From positions 1 through 64,000 of the forward strand of contig CAIJXU010000054.1 in NCBI GenBank assembly GCA_903824725.1: a stretch of 64,000 bases of DNA, written 5' to 3'. Source of the stretch: an uncultured Bacteroidota bacterium (GTDB lineage Bacteria > Bacteroidota > Bacteroidia > Chitinophagales > Chitinophagaceae). The notes beneath the pieces were generated by a model, which saw only the letters and a list, made by a program, of their open reading frames with translations, was not told the DNA's origin and did not search any database. Shown piece after piece: positions 27,914 to 38,823 of the stretch. Position 1 is the first letter of the stretch. Each line of letters begins with the position of its first letter. A program made the translations under genes and the position numbers.

Positions 27914-30900
27914 TTAATCTAAATTTCTCTTATGCTTACTTGAAACATAGGTGTACACAGCTGGAATCACAAATAAAGTGAGTATTAACGAAAATAAAAG
28001 TCCTCCAACTACCACTGTTCCAAGTGGCTTACGGCTTGTAGCAGCAGCCCCTATGCTAATGGCAATAGGCAATGCCCCTAAGGCTGTTGCTAAGCTGGTC
28101 ATTAAAATGGGGCGGAATCTTTGTGAGGCCGCTACGAGTACTGCTTCTTTTAATTCTAAACCCGCTGCTCGTTTTTTATTTGCAAACTCGACAATTAAAA
28201 TTCCATTTTTGGTTACCAATCCTATCAACATAATAATACCAATTTCGGAAAATATATTTAAGGTTTGGCCAAATAACCATAAGCATAATAGCGCACCCGC
28301 AATGGCCAATGGCACTGTAATCATTATAATGAATGGATCTTTAAAACTTTCAAATTGAGCAGCAAGTACTAAATAAATTAAAATCAATGCTAGTATTAAA
28401 GCATATGAAATATTAGATGCGCTTTCTTTAAAATCTCGAGAAGGTCCACTCAATGCAGTTTGAAAACTTTCATCCAATTTATCTTTCGCAATGCGTTCCA
28501 TAGCAGCAACACCATCTCCAATGGTTTTGCCTTCTGCCAAAGAAGCAGAAATAGTAGCCGAATTAAACCTATTATAATGATATAAACTTGGTGGATTACT
28601 GTTCTCTGTAACCGTTAAAACACTTGAAATAGGAATACTTTCACCTCGATTGTTTCTTAAATATATTTTATTGATGTCAGCAGGTTTACTTCGGTCCGAC
28701 CTTGGTACTTGCGTGATGACTTCATATTGGCGATCATTCATTACAAAATAAGCCGACCTGGCACCACTAAATGCCGATTGCAATGCTTGGGAAATATCTG
28801 CAGTTGTTAAACCTAAATCACGCGCGCGCATACGATCAATATTCAAATCAAATTCAGGTTTATTGAATTTTAAATTCACATCCACATTTTGAAAGGTCTT
28901 ATCCTTTCTTGCTGCATCTAAAAACGTTGGAATGACATTCCGTATTTTTTGAAAATCTAAATTTTGAATGATAAACTGAACAGGCAATGAACCTCTTGAC
29001 ATAATGCCCACTGAAATTGTTTGCTCCTCAATGGTAAACACCCTTACATCCTTAAACTTTTTTAATCTTTTATTTAAATCAACCACAATTTCTGATTGAC
29101 TTCTTTTGCGTTCATCTAATGGGACAAAACCAATTCTACCAGAGGCACTACTACTTCCACTTGATCCACCATATCCAGGTACACTACCCCAAGTAAAAGC
29201 ATGCTCGGGTATCGAATCCTGCATTAATCGAATGGTTTTTAATAAATTAGTTCTCATGTCATCAAAGCTAGTGCCCTCTTGACCAGTCATGGTGACACGA
29301 ACAGTTCCCTTATCCTCCATTGGCGCTAATTCAGTTTGTATAGTACTACCTATAATAACTATAATAGCAATACAAGACAAGATGATGACCCAGGCCATCC
29401 AACGAATTTTTAAAAAGCGCTCTAGTAAATTTTTATACCCATTTTCTAAACCTTTAAAAAAGGGTTCTGTTCTTTCATAAAATTTTCCGTGCTTACCATC
29501 TTTACGATTTAAATAAACATTGAGGACAGGCGTTATAGTCAAGGAGACAAAGGCAGAAACCAACACCGCCCCTGCAACCACCACTCCAAATTCCTTAAAT
29601 AAAGAACCTACAAATCCTTCTAAAAATATAACAGGCATAAATACCACTGCTAGCGTAATAGAAGTTGAAATAACGGCAAAGAAAATTTCTTTACTTCCTT
29701 CTCTTGCGGCATCTTTTAAATTCAAGCCCTCTTCTAATTTTCTAAATATATTTTCTGTGACGACAATTCCATCATCCACCACTAATCCAGTTGCTAACAC
29801 AACAGCTAATAAAGTCAACACATTAATCGAAAACCCAGAAAGATACATAATAAAGAAGGTAGCCATTAATGAAATAGGAATATCAATTAATGGGCGAATG
29901 GCAATAAGCCAATTTCTAAAAAAGAAGAAAATCACCAATACCACTAATGCAAAAGAGATAAAAATAGTTTCCTTTACTTCTTGCAATGCACGTCTTACAT
30001 TTTTAGTATTGTCGATAGGAACATCAAAAATAATATCTGTCTTATTGGATTTTTTAATTTCATCCAATCGCTTATAAAATTCATCTGCAATTTTAATATA
30101 GTTTGCGCCCGGTTGTGGTGCAAGCGAAATCATGACCGACTGTACCCCATTAAAATAAACTGCTTGATCTTCTTGCTCTGGGCCTAATTCTACTTTTGCA
30201 ACATCTCCTAGCCTAACGATACCAGTAGCATCTTGTTTTAGAATAATGGATCTAAAATCATTCTCAGTAGTGAGTCGACCTAATGTTCTAATAATGTATT
30301 CAGCCTTGGTTCCATTTATTTTTCCTGCTGGCAATTCTACATTTTCTTTCATCAATGCAATCTGTATATCATTAAATGCAATGCCAAAAGCATTCAGTAA
30401 ATCGGAATTGGGGAAGATACGCATCGAATAACGTTTACCCCTTACACTCACACTGCTCACTTCGTCAATGGTTTGAAAGCGTTGTTGTAAAATATTTTCG
30501 GCGTATTCTGTTAATTCAAAAATACTTTTCGACTTACTCTTGATGGTCATCAATACAATAAAGTCAGAACTGGCATCCGCTTTTGAAACCACTGGTGGAC
30601 TGCTAATGTCATCTGGCAAAATTCGTGCTGCTTGTGTTACTTTATCACGCACATCATTCGCGGCTGTCTCTAAATTAACACCTAAATTAAATTCAACGGT
30701 AATATTAGAGGAACCAATGGAACTAGATGAATTAATCGTTTTAATACCCGGTATACCATTGATTGATTTCTCTAGTGGTTCTGTAATTTGATTCTGTATT
30801 ACTTCCGAATTGGCTCCTGTATAATTAGTTTGCACATTGATGATGGGAGGATCGATTGCGGGATATTCACGCAAAGCTAAAAAGGAAAAGCCTACAAGTC

Positions 30901-30973
30901 CAAAAAGTACAATGGCAATATTCATGACAGTGGCAAGCACTGGTCGTTTTAAAGAAAGTTCAGATATATTCAT
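27914..30973 (-). CDS. RND multidrug efflux permease (AcrB/MexB-like, HAE1)
   Basis: 1019 aa with the full RND layout: TM1 at residues 10-30, a first large periplasmic loop, TM2-6, a second loop, TM7-12. Proton-relay residues are present: the Asp pair in TM4 (GLVVDDGIVVTE) and the Lys in TM10 (GLVTKNGILIVEFANKK). It exports drugs or amphiphiles across the inner membrane and periplasm with the adaptor encoded 36 nt upstream. No TolC-type outer-membrane gene is adjacent, so the pump must recruit one from elsewhere. Confidence 0.95.
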   Translation of the reverse strand: MNISELSLKRPVLATVMNIAIVLFGLVGFSFLALREYPAIDPPIINVQTNYTGANSEVIQNQITEPLEKSINGIPGIKTINSSSSIGSSNITVEFNLGVNLETAANDVRDKVTQAARILPDDISSPPVVSKADASSDFIVLMTIKSKSKSIFELTEYAENILQQRFQTIDEVSSVSVRGKRYSMRIFPNSDLLNAFGIAFNDIQIALMKENVELPAGKINGTKAEYIIRTLGRLTTENDFRSIILKQDATGIVRLGDVAKVELGPEQEDQAVYFNGVQSVMISLAPQPGANYIKIADEFYKRLDEIKKSNKTDIIFDVPIDNTKNVRRALQEVKETIFISFALVVLVIFFFFRNWLIAIRPLIDIPISLMATFFIMYLSGFSINVLTLLAVVLATGLVVDDGIVVTENIFRKLEEGLNLKDAAREGSKEIFFAVISTSITLAVVFMPVIFLEGFVGSLFKEFGVVVAGAVLVSAFVSLTITPVLNVYLNRKDGKHGKFYERTEPFFKGLENGYKNLLERFLKIRWMAWVIILSCIAIIVIIGSTIQTELAPMEDKGTVRVTMTGQEGTSFDDMRTNLLKTIRLMQDSIPEHAFTWGSVPGYGGSSGSSSASGRIGFVPLDERKRSQSEIVVDLNKRLKKFKDVRVFTIEEQTISVGIMSRGSLPVQFIIQNLDFQKIRNVIPTFLDAARKDKTFQNVDVNLKFNKPEFDLNIDRMRARDLGLTTADISQALQSAFSGARSAYFVMNDRQYEVITQVPRSDRSKPADINKIYLRNNRGESIPISSVLTVTENSNPPSLYHYNRFNSATISASLAEGKTIGDGVAAMERIAKDKLDESFQTALSGPSRDFKESASNISYALILALILIYLVLAAQFESFKDPFIIMITVPLAIAGALLCLWLFGQTLNIFSEIGIIMLIGLVTKNGILIVEFANKKRAAGLELKEAVLVAASQRFRPILMTSLATALGALPIAISIGAAATSRKPLGTVVVGGLLFSLILTLFVIPAVYTYVSSKHKRNLD

Positions 30974-31009
30974 CTATGATAACTTATTATAAATATTTAA
31001 AGCAAGTAA

Positions 31010-32059
31010 CTATTTAGTGATGTCTGCTAATTTAACCGTTTTAGCTACTTTAACTAAACTGCCTTGTCTTACAAACAACATACCTGAAACAATAATACTA
31101 TCTCCCACTTTTAATCCCTTAGTAATTTCAACAGAGGAAGTAGTACGGAAACCCGTTTCGATATCTATTAATTTTGCTATGCCTCCTTGCACAATCGACA
31201 ATTGCTTGTTTCTAGAATCGGGTATGACCACATTAGCAGGAACCATAATGGTTGGTTTTTGTTCATTTTCACCTAACGCTACTTTAACATAAGAACCAGG
31301 CAATAATTTTCCTTGTAAATTGGCACGTACTTTAATGTTTCTTGAAGTTGCAATAATTTGTGGCTCAATTGCAAAAACGGTTGCTGTTAAAATAGTATTA
31401 CCTCCACTAATGCTTTGTATTTTTACTTTTTTACCAATTTTAATAAAATTTTGATACACTTCGGGTAAAGTGAAATCTACTTTTAATTGATCTACCTTTT
31501 GAAGTGAAGCAATGGTGGTTGCATTATTAATATAGGCACCTACACTCACTTGTCTTAACCCTAGTTGACCTGTAAAAGGCGCTTTGACAATGGTCTTATC
31601 TATTAAAGATTGTGTATATGCAAGATCGGCTTTAAAACTTTTTACTTGTTGCAATGAAATATCATAATCACTTTGATTGATCCCTTTCACATTTAATAAT
31701 TGCTTGTTTCGTTGTTCATTGATATTTGCTAATTCTAATTGTACTTTAATTTTTTCCAATTGCGCTTGCAAATCTGCATCATTTAACTTTGCCAAAACGG
31801 TACCTGCTTGTACTATTCTACCTTCGGGGATTTGTAAATAAACAATACGGCCATTGCTCTCAGGATGTAAGTCGATATAATCGCTGGCTATTACCGATCC
31901 ATTGACTTCAATTGATTTATCAATGATTTGATTTTCGATCACAGCAATATCTACCGAAACTGGTGTATTCGGATTGAATTTATCGACCGACTTTGGCATT
32001 TTAGAACATCCAAAAGTCAACCACAAGGCGGTTATTACAAGTAGGTTTATTTTTCTCAA
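31010..32059 (-). CDS. RND efflux periplasmic adaptor (membrane-fusion lipoprotein)
   Basis: 349 aa. A lipoprotein signal ends LWLTFGCSK (Cys about 18). A barrel-sandwich/lipoyl half (NGRIVYLQIPEGRIVQAGTVL), an alpha-helical hairpin with coiled-coil character, the second lipoyl half (KAPFTGQLGLRQVSVGAYI) and the beta-barrel/MP domains follow. It bridges the RND permease and an outer-membrane channel. A minus-strand TTG-N21-TATCTTTA upstream (around 32079) is a possible promoter. Confidence 0.94.
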   Translation of the reverse strand: MRKINLLVITALWLTFGCSKMPKSVDKFNPNTPVSVDIAVIENQIIDKSIEVNGSVIASDYIDLHPESNGRIVYLQIPEGRIVQAGTVLAKLNDADLQAQLEKIKVQLELANINEQRNKQLLNVKGINQSDYDISLQQVKSFKADLAYTQSLIDKTIVKAPFTGQLGLRQVSVGAYINNATTIASLQKVDQLKVDFTLPEVYQNFIKIGKKVKIQSISGGNTILTATVFAIEPQIIATSRNIKVRANLQGKLLPGSYVKVALGENEQKPTIMVPANVVIPDSRNKQLSIVQGGIAKLIDIETGFRTTSSVEITKGLKVGDSIIVSGMLFVRQGSLVKVAKTVKLADITK

Positions 32060-32133
32060 AGCAAAACAATTTTATCTTTAAAGATAGCCAAAAAATGCTT
32101 TTATGAGCAACTAAATAGATGAATGGCAGACAA

Positions 32134-32865
32134 TTACAAACCTTTTTTGAAGGATATATACTTTTTTTGAATATACAAGCCTAATTCTAAGTCATTTAAG
32201 AGGCCTAAAAAAGTATAATCGGGCCTACAGAATGTCATGAATTTATCTAATTCTGACCCCTCTAAGTGGGTTAACTTTTGGACAAATCTTTTAGTAAATC
32301 GATAGTTTACATATTTTTCTTGCTCCTGTGCCAATAACCTATTCTGTAGAAATTCTAAATTTCTATTTCGCTTAGTACGGAACGAATTAATAATTTCATC
32401 TAAATCAAACCCAAAGGTTAATCCATTCGGACCAAAAAAGTTTTGATTAGTACTCATTTTTAATGCCGGAGGACGATAATTAAAATAGGTTGCATAATCT
32501 GCTCTGTTTTGTATAGAATCTAGTTTAAAGTAGGAATTACGAACACTCACTTCTGGCAGATCAAAGCCAGCAACATGTATCATGATATTAAAATGATGAA
32601 GATCGTCGATGGTGTCAATAGCATATTTTTGTGTATTCCTTCCAAATAAAGAAAACCAAAGTGAATCTTTTACTTTAACTGTAATCAAATATCTACCTAA
32701 AGAATCAGTGACAGCATGACTAGTCGAGCTATAAACCATGACTGACTCAATAGGCCTCAATCCAGAAATGTCATAGACATTTCCACTAATGGTCATGGTT
32801 TGCGCATTCAATTGGGCACCATAAAATAGTGTACAAAAAAGAAGGTAGACTGCGCTTTTATTCAT
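32134..32865 (-). CDS. carboxypeptidase-regulatory-like domain protein, exported
   Basis: 243 aa with a signal peptide (about 1-21, ending QLNAQT). An N-terminal CarboxypepD_reg-like beta-sandwich (residues 24-100; TISGNVYDISGLRPIESVMVYS) is of the type found at the front of SusC-type receptors, but no plug or barrel follows. The C-terminal half is helical and charged with no recognised domain. Stand-alone proteins of this kind are common in Bacteroidota; function unknown. It sits 74 nt upstream of the efflux adaptor in the same direction. Confidence 0.75.
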   Translation of the reverse strand: MNKSAVYLLFCTLFYGAQLNAQTMTISGNVYDISGLRPIESVMVYSSTSHAVTDSLGRYLITVKVKDSLWFSLFGRNTQKYAIDTIDDLHHFNIMIHVAGFDLPEVSVRNSYFKLDSIQNRADYATYFNYRPPALKMSTNQNFFGPNGLTFGFDLDEIINSFRTKRNRNLEFLQNRLLAQEQEKYVNYRFTKRFVQKLTHLEGSELDKFMTFCRPDYTFLGLLNDLELGLYIQKKYISFKKGL

Positions 32866-32936
32866 TATGGTTGCAATATTAAGAAAGGAAACATCAAAAA
32901 CGCCTCCTTATTATACAATTAACAGGTTTTTACCTT

Positions 32937-34202
32937 TTAACTTAATAAATGTATAATTCCTCCAAGAGAAAAACAACATAAGGCAATCCATTGTGGCGCT
33001 AACTTATTTTGATATAATAAATAAGTACTTATAACAAAAACTATAGGATAAGTAAAATAATCAGATGCACTCCCCTGTTGTAGTTGTATTATTATATCCT
33101 TTATTAAATAAAAGGTGGCACCAATCATGATTCCAACAATCGAAGCATGTATACCTTCTAAAGATCTATAAAAGACAGCGAATTTTTGTAATATCTGCCA
33201 AAGTGGAAAAAAGAATAATACAATTAAAAAGCTAGGTAAAAATACGCCTACGCTTGCTATGATGGCGCCTGTTATTTGCCAAACTATTCCCTTTTCTTTA
33301 AATGCAACAGCACCTGTATAACTCGCAATTGAAAAAATGGGACCTGGTATTGCCCTCACAAACCCAGAGCCAGTTAAAAATTCAGTGCTTGATAATTTCA
33401 AAACATCTCGTTTATTTTTTTTCACCCTATCTGAGTTGGGCCTAGTGACATATTGTTCATACATCATAGGAATAAGTACATCACCTCCTCCAAAAACCAA
33501 ACTACCAAAACGATAATTATTTTCAAATAAATTAAATGCTTTTTGATATTTCCACTGATGTCGAGTTGATTGCTCTGATAAAATACCAGCAAATACAAAT
33601 AATAAAATAAAAATAATCAAGCTGCTCCATTTTATTTTTTTAGGAGCAGGGCCATCATTGGGAATTCTTTTACTACTAAAATTAGTGATCACGCCAGCTA
33701 ATACTATAATGATGGGGATAGTCCATGGTGTTTTAAAACCAATAAAAGTAATTAAGCAAGCAAATAAAAATATAAAAAAAGTAATGGTACTTTGAACTGC
33801 TTTTTTATACAATAATAAACCCGCACTTGCTAAAAACCCAATCGCCATGGGTTGTAATAAAGCCACCATTTTTAATCCTTGTGTGAGCTCGAAGCCCGTC
33901 GTCAATATTGCTAAAGAGGCCATCAAAAAAGTAGCAGGTAAAATCCAAACTAATAAAGTTAAAAATGCAAGCAAGGTGCCTCCTCTTTTATATGCAATTA
34001 ATATAATAGTTTGAGTAGACGAGGCTCCAGGCAATAACTGACAAAAGGCATTGTATTGCATCAATTCCTCTGCACTCAAATCCTTTCGTTTTTCAACAAA
34101 TTGATTCTGCATTAACGCTACCGCTACTTGAGGCCCTCCAAATGCAGTTATACTGTAATTAAATACGGCACGTAAAAAAGGGATATGACGAAAAATGGGC
34201 AA
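32937..34202 (-). CDS. chrA: ChrA-type chromate transporter family protein
   Basis: 421-residue, two-domain CHR family transporter with about ten to twelve transmembrane helices. Each half carries the repeat signature: FGGPQVAVALMQNQFVEKR and LLPGASSTQ in the first, FGGGDVLIPMMYEQYV and AIPGPIFSIASYTGA in the second. Long bidomain ChrA proteins export chromate by proton antiport or act on sulfate-like anions. Substrate here is not proven. It is divergent from the DUF3089 gene. Confidence 0.88.
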   Translation of the reverse strand: MPIFRHIPFLRAVFNYSITAFGGPQVAVALMQNQFVEKRKDLSAEELMQYNAFCQLLPGASSTQTIILIAYKRGGTLLAFLTLLVWILPATFLMASLAILTTGFELTQGLKMVALLQPMAIGFLASAGLLLYKKAVQSTITFFIFLFACLITFIGFKTPWTIPIIIVLAGVITNFSSKRIPNDGPAPKKIKWSSLIIFILLFVFAGILSEQSTRHQWKYQKAFNLFENNYRFGSLVFGGGDVLIPMMYEQYVTRPNSDRVKKNKRDVLKLSSTEFLTGSGFVRAIPGPIFSIASYTGAVAFKEKGIVWQITGAIIASVGVFLPSFLIVLFFFPLWQILQKFAVFYRSLEGIHASIVGIMIGATFYLIKDIIIQLQQGSASDYFTYPIVFVISTYLLYQNKLAPQWIALCCFSLGGIIHLLS

Positions 34203-34305
34203 TTGAGTAGTTTAACCTAAAAATAAAATATTTTTCACAGATACCCTCCATAAATTAATTTAGCATAATACACAGCAGGAAGGAGCCTTTTACTAATTTT
34301 ATATT

Positions 34306-34313
34306 TAACTTTG
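34306..34313 (+). promoter_or_regulatory. -7 element upstream of the DUF3089 gene
   Basis: TAACTTTG matches TAnnTTTG exactly, 30 nt upstream of the ATG. No convincing TTG lies at the -33 position, so this is only partial support. Confidence 0.35.
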
Positions 34314-34343
34314 GGTTTACCATTAGTATAATAATCCATTCAT

Positions 34344-35399
34344 ATGCGTTTTATAAAATTTATCCTCCTATTATTTATAATAAGCAGCTGTGCTCAAAGT
34401 AATTATAGCAAGTTTTCGTCCAGTTACGAAAAAGAGGGATATAGCGATGTTCCGGATTATAGTAATTTGATTTACTGGGCAGCCCATCCCAATAAAAAAG
34501 ACCCCTCCGATAGTCTTCCAGAAGCATTAGCCAATCAATTTCAACCTCGAGATAAAGTAGATGTTTTTTTTATCCACCCTACCACCTATCTTGATACTTC
34601 AAAACCTTATGGATGGAACGCCTCTTTGAAGGACATTAAAACAAATATCATTACCGATTACGGCACCATTCTAAACCAGGCAAGTATATTTAATATAGCA
34701 GGCAGAGTTTTTGCACCAAGATATCGTCAAGCGCATATTAAATCTTATTCACCCATTGGACATAGCGATACCTTAATCGCATTGGCTGCTTTTGAATTAG
34801 CATACCAAGATGTTAAAAAGGCCTTTGAATATTATATGGCACATGATAACAATGGACGACCAATGATTATTGCCTCTCATAGTCAAGGTTCTACTCATGC
34901 AAAAAGATTATTAAAAGAATTTTTTGACAATCAACCACTAGCTAAAAAATTAGTAGCAGCCTATATAGTAGGTATGGCTATTAATCCGGCAGACTATACT
35001 CAATTAAAGCCTTGCGCAACGCCCACTTCCACAGGATGTATATGTGCTTGGCGCACTTTTAAGGATGGAGATACACCCGATTGGGTAAGTAAAGAAACTT
35101 ACACCTCTATCGTTACCAATCCTTTAAGTTGGAGTGATCAAATAACAAGTATTGAACGAAAAGATAATCCAGGTACTGTATTATATAATTATAAAAAAAT
35201 TACTCCTCAAGTTTCAGGTGCAATAAATCACGAAGGAATACTTTGGATTAAAAAACCACATTTTTTCGGGAGTTTTTTATACAACCCACCTAACTACCAT
35301 TTTGCAGATTATAATTTATTTTATTTAAGTGTTCGAAATAATGTTGCAGAAAGGGTAAACACCTATTTAAGTGTTGGGCAACATTACATTAAAAAATAG
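34344..35399 (+). CDS. DUF3089 lipoprotein, alpha/beta-hydrolase fold
   Basis: 351 aa with a lipoprotein signal (LLLFIISSCAQ, Cys about 17). The DUF3089 family is predicted to have an alpha/beta-hydrolase fold, and the nucleophile elbow is visible as IASHSQGSTHAKRLL near residue 180. The VFFIHPTTYLD segment is typical. The substrate is unknown; an envelope-facing esterase or lipase-like role is an inference. Its stop is 6 bp from that of convergent recQ. Confidence 0.82.
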   Translation: MRFIKFILLLFIISSCAQSNYSKFSSSYEKEGYSDVPDYSNLIYWAAHPNKKDPSDSLPEALANQFQPRDKVDVFFIHPTTYLDTSKPYGWNASLKDIKTNIITDYGTILNQASIFNIAGRVFAPRYRQAHIKSYSPIGHSDTLIALAAFELAYQDVKKAFEYYMAHDNNGRPMIIASHSQGSTHAKRLLKEFFDNQPLAKKLVAAYIVGMAINPADYTQLKPCATPTSTGCICAWRTFKDGDTPDWVSKETYTSIVTNPLSWSDQITSIERKDNPGTVLYNYKKITPQVSGAINHEGILWIKKPHFFGSFLYNPPNYHFADYNLFYLSVRNNVAERVNTYLSVGQHYIKK

Positions 35400-35405
35400 T
35401 ATAAT

Positions 35406-37658
35406 TTAATTTCCTACTACGCTTAAAAATTTAATGCGCATTATTTTGAGTTGCTCCCAGCTATAGTCATTATCGCTTAATTCTTCTTGCGCAATTTGCA
35501 AAGAGGAAGTATCACAGTTTTTAAAGTAGTCTAAAATTTCTGCTTGATCATATTCATCTAGCCATTCATCAATGGCATAATCCAAATTTAATTTAGTGCC
35601 GCTAGCCGCAATGGTCTCCATTTCCTCCAATAAAGCTTCTAATTTTAAATCTTTATTTTTTGCAATGGTTTCCAATGGAATTTTTTTATCTACGTTTTGT
35701 ATGATATATATTTTATTGCTAGACTTATTCGCCACCGACCGCATGATAAAATCATCTGGTTTTTCTATATTATTGTCGGCAACATATTGCTCAATAATTT
35801 GAATAAAAGGTTTCCCGTATTTTATGGCCTTCCCCTTGCTCACCCCTTGGCATCGCTCTAATTCAGCCAATGTAGTGGGATACAAAGTGGCCATATCCTG
35901 TAATGAATTTTCAAGGAAAATGACAAAGGGAGGTAGTCCTATTTTTTTAGCTTCGGATTGTCTTAAACTTTTAAGCATTTCAAACAACTTATCATCAGCT
36001 GAAGCGCCTACGTTAGATTCATTTTCATCCTCATCATCTGCATTGTCATCAAAAACAGTATTTAAAATAAATTTAAATGGTCCTGGTTTTTTTAAATATT
36101 TTTTACCCTTGTCCGTTAATTTTAATAACCCATATTCTTCAATATCTTTTTCAATCATTTGTTCCAACATCGCTTGACGTATCAAACTATTCCAAAATAA
36201 ATTGTCAAAATCTTTTCCGATTCCAAATACAGGTAATTTTTCATGTCTGTATAAACCTATTTGGGGAGTATATTCACCAGATACAATTTGCACTACATAA
36301 TCAGCAACAAATCTTTCATCCAATGCTTGTATCACTTGAAGCAAACTAACCAATTGAGCTTTTGCTTCAATTTTTTCCTTAGGGTGCAAACAGTTATCAC
36401 AATTTCCACAATATTCTTGTGGCCATGGCTCTCCAAAATAATGCAATAAACTGCGTCGTCTACAAACACCACTTTCGGCAAACGCTACTGTTTCGTCAAT
36501 TAATTGAGATCCCACTTCACGTTCACTTAATGGCTTATCTTTTAAAAAATGTTCCAGCTTTGAAACATCTTTATGCGAGTAGTATAAAATACAATTGCCT
36601 TCCAACCCATCCCTTCCTGCACGACCTGTTTCTTGATAGTAATTTTCAATAGATTTAGGAATATTATAGTGGATGACAAACCTAATGTCTGGTTTATCAA
36701 TACCCATACCAAATGCAATGGTAGCAACAATTACCTGCACATCTTCATTTAAGAATTGGTCTTGTCTAAGTGCTCTCAGTTTTTGATCTAAGCCTGCATG
36801 ATAAGCAACTGCTTTTATGTTATTAGCTAATAATAAATCGGCTAATTCCTCGGTGGTTTTACGGTTTAAAGTATAAATAATACCACTCTTGCCTTTGTGT
36901 TGTGAAATATATTTTACAATACTTTTTACAGTGACTTCCTTTTTAGTTTTAGGCTGCACTTCATAATATAAATTAGCACGATTAAAAGAAGATATTAAAA
37001 CCTCAGGATCACGCAATGCTAAATTTTTAACAATATCACTTTGTACTTTGGGTGTAGCAGTGGCAGTTAATGCAATGATGGGAACGCTAGGATTAATCTC
37101 TTCCATCATTTCTTTTAAGCGACGATATTCGGGTCTAAAGTCATGACCCCATTCTGAAATACAATGCGCTTCATCTACTGCAAAAAAGGAAATAGTTAAA
37201 TCACTAAAAAAATCAAGGTTCTCTTGTTTGGTTAAAGTTTCAGGTGCGACATACAGTAATTTAGTTTTGCCACTAATCAAATCCTCTTTAACTATTTTAA
37301 TTTGTCCTTTATTTAAAGAAGAATTTAAAAAATGCGCTACTTCTTCATTTTCACTATAGCCCCTCACTAAATCCACTTGATTTTTCATTAACGCAATCAA
37401 AGGAGACACTACAATGGCACATCCAGGTAATACTAATGCAGGTAATTGATAACATAAACTCTTGCCACCACCAGTGGGCATGATCACAAAAGTGTCACGG
37501 CCACTCATTAAGGACATGATGGCCTTTTCCTGTGTTCCTTTAAATTCAGAAAATCCAAAATGATCCGACAAAGCAGTTAAAAGTGTTGCTTTATCCAAGG
37601 ACCTATCGTTTTTAGGGATTTTAGGGGCTTTGGAGATGGTTTTTTTTGTAGTCGCCAT
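35406..37658 (-). CDS. recQ: ATP-dependent DNA helicase RecQ
   Basis: 750-residue 3'-5' helicase for recombination and fork repair. Walker A is [14 protein letters not shown], the DEAH box [19 protein letters not shown], motif [12 protein letters not shown]. The RecQ zinc site is CRRRS...CGNCDNC (about 400-425), then RQC winged helix and an HRDC domain (about 555-640). A further ~100-residue C-terminal helical region resembles the helix-turn-helix tail seen in Bacteroidota RecQ. The terminal stretch makes it longer than E. coli RecQ. Confidence 0.96.
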   Translation of the reverse strand: MATTKKTISKAPKIPKNDRSLDKATLLTALSDHFGFSEFKGTQEKAIMSLMSGRDTFVIMPTGGGKSLCYQLPALVLPGCAIVVSPLIALMKNQVDLVRGYSENEEVAHFLNSSLNKGQIKIVKEDLISGKTKLLYVAPETLTKQENLDFFSDLTISFFAVDEAHCISEWGHDFRPEYRRLKEMMEEINPSVPIIALTATATPKVQSDIVKNLALRDPEVLISSFNRANLYYEVQPKTKKEVTVKSIVKYISQHKGKSGIIYTLNRKTTEELADLLLANNIKAVAYHAGLDQKLRALRQDQFLNEDVQVIVATIAFGMGIDKPDIRFVIHYNIPKSIENYYQETGRAGRDGLEGNCILYYSHKDVSKLEHFLKDKPLSEREVGSQLIDETVAFAESGVCRRRSLLHYFGEPWPQEYCGNCDNCLHPKEKIEAKAQLVSLLQVIQALDERFVADYVVQIVSGEYTPQIGLYRHEKLPVFGIGKDFDNLFWNSLIRQAMLEQMIEKDIEEYGLLKLTDKGKKYLKKPGPFKFILNTVFDDNADDEDENESNVGASADDKLFEMLKSLRQSEAKKIGLPPFVIFLENSLQDMATLYPTTLAELERCQGVSKGKAIKYGKPFIQIIEQYVADNNIEKPDDFIMRSVANKSSNKIYIIQNVDKKIPLETIAKNKDLKLEALLEEMETIAASGTKLNLDYAIDEWLDEYDQAEILDYFKNCDTSSLQIAQEELSDNDYSWEQLKIMRIKFLSVVGN

Positions 37659-37786
37659 TATAATTATCTTAGAATCAGCCTATTGTATAAAGTGAACTTC
37701 CATTAAGTTAACGAAAATAATGCATGAAAGGTTCAATTGGATGGCCTTTTTTAAAAAATATACTCATTTTAGCAAATTCTTAAAAA

Positions 37787-37819
37787 TTGAGGTGTAAAGT
37801 GTATGAAACATTAACTTTG
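37787..37819 (+). promoter_or_regulatory. promoter of the kdsD-manC pair
   Basis: TTG (37787-37789), 22 nt, then TAACTTTG (37812-37819), an exact -7 match. A start near 37826 would leave about 11 nt to the ATG at 37837. Confidence 0.45.
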
Positions 37820-37836
37820 TCCCGTCAGAATTGACA

Positions 37837-38817
37837 ATGTCGCGAAAATCAAATATGAAAGAAAACATTATATCTATTGCTAAAAAAGCTTTAGCGATTG
37901 AAACAGGTGCCATAAATGAATTAAATAGTTTTATAGATGCTTCCTTTGAGCAGGCAGTTAATGCTATTTTAAATAGCAAAGGAAGGGTGGTGGTGAGTGG
38001 TATTGGTAAAAGCGCCATCATAGCACAAAAAATTGTAGCCACCTTTAATTCAACGGGTACCCCTGCCCTATACCTTCATGCAGCCGAAGCCATCCATGGT
38101 GACTCTGGAATGATTCAATCCAATGACATTGTCTTTGTTATAAGTAAAAGCGGGGAGAGCCCAGAGATCAAAAGCTTAGTGCAATTAATAAAGCAGTTTG
38201 GAAATACCCTTATTGGTATGGTGGGAAATAAACAAAGCTTTTTGGCACTACAATCTGATTTTATCATTGATACGACTGTTGAAAAAGAAGCCTGTATTAA
38301 TAATTTAGCCCCAACTTCTTCCACCACTGCACAAATGGTGATGGGCGATATCATTGCAGTATGTTTAATGGAAATGAAACAATTTAGTGCCTTACAATTT
38401 GCACAGTTTCATCCAGGTGGCAATTTGGGCAAAAGGCTAACATTGACTGTCCAAAAAATGGCTGACACGAATTCCAAACCCTGTGTTAAAAAGGAAACAA
38501 GTATCAAGGATGTGATTATTGATATTTCAAAAAATAGATTGGGCGCTACTGTCATTACAGATGCCGACAATAATGTATTGGGTATTATTACCGATGGAGA
38601 TATTCGCCGCATGTTAGAGCAGCATAATAGTATTCAACATTTAACTGCACAAGATATTTTTCATAAAGGACCTGCCACCATTTTACCCACTGCATTAGCC
38701 GTTGAAGCTTTAGCATTGATGGAACAAAAGGACATCAGCCAACTAATTGTAGCGAAGGACAACCAATATTTAGGAATGATCCATATTCATGATTTAATGA
38801 AGGAAGGTATTTTATAA
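37837..38817 (+). CDS. kdsD: D-arabinose-5-phosphate isomerase (KpsF/GutQ family)
   Basis: 326 aa. A SIS isomerase domain (about 35-180; GIGKSAIIAQKIVATFNSTG, SKSGESPEI) is followed by two CBS domains (about 205-326). It converts ribulose-5-P to arabinose-5-P for Kdo in lipopolysaccharide. The ORF track starts at a TTG (37831); ATG at 37837 or 37855 is more likely. manC follows after 6 nt, so the two nucleotide-sugar precursor genes form an operon. Confidence 0.92.
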   Translation: MSRKSNMKENIISIAKKALAIETGAINELNSFIDASFEQAVNAILNSKGRVVVSGIGKSAIIAQKIVATFNSTGTPALYLHAAEAIHGDSGMIQSNDIVFVISKSGESPEIKSLVQLIKQFGNTLIGMVGNKQSFLALQSDFIIDTTVEKEACINNLAPTSSTTAQMVMGDIIAVCLMEMKQFSALQFAQFHPGGNLGKRLTLTVQKMADTNSKPCVKKETSIKDVIIDISKNRLGATVITDADNNVLGIITDGDIRRMLEQHNSIQHLTAQDIFHKGPATILPTALAVEALALMEQKDISQLIVAKDNQYLGMIHIHDLMKEGIL

Positions 38818-38823
38818 AAAACA

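Noticed and set aside
29520-30077. 185-aa plus-strand ORF inside the RND permease gene
   Set aside because: Low-complexity Thr/Asn/Lys composition typical of a shadow frame; the minus-strand RND protein has all family motifs.
36542-36730. Small ORF on the recQ strand in another frame
   Set aside because: It lies fully within the recQ coding frame region and has no start or composition support.
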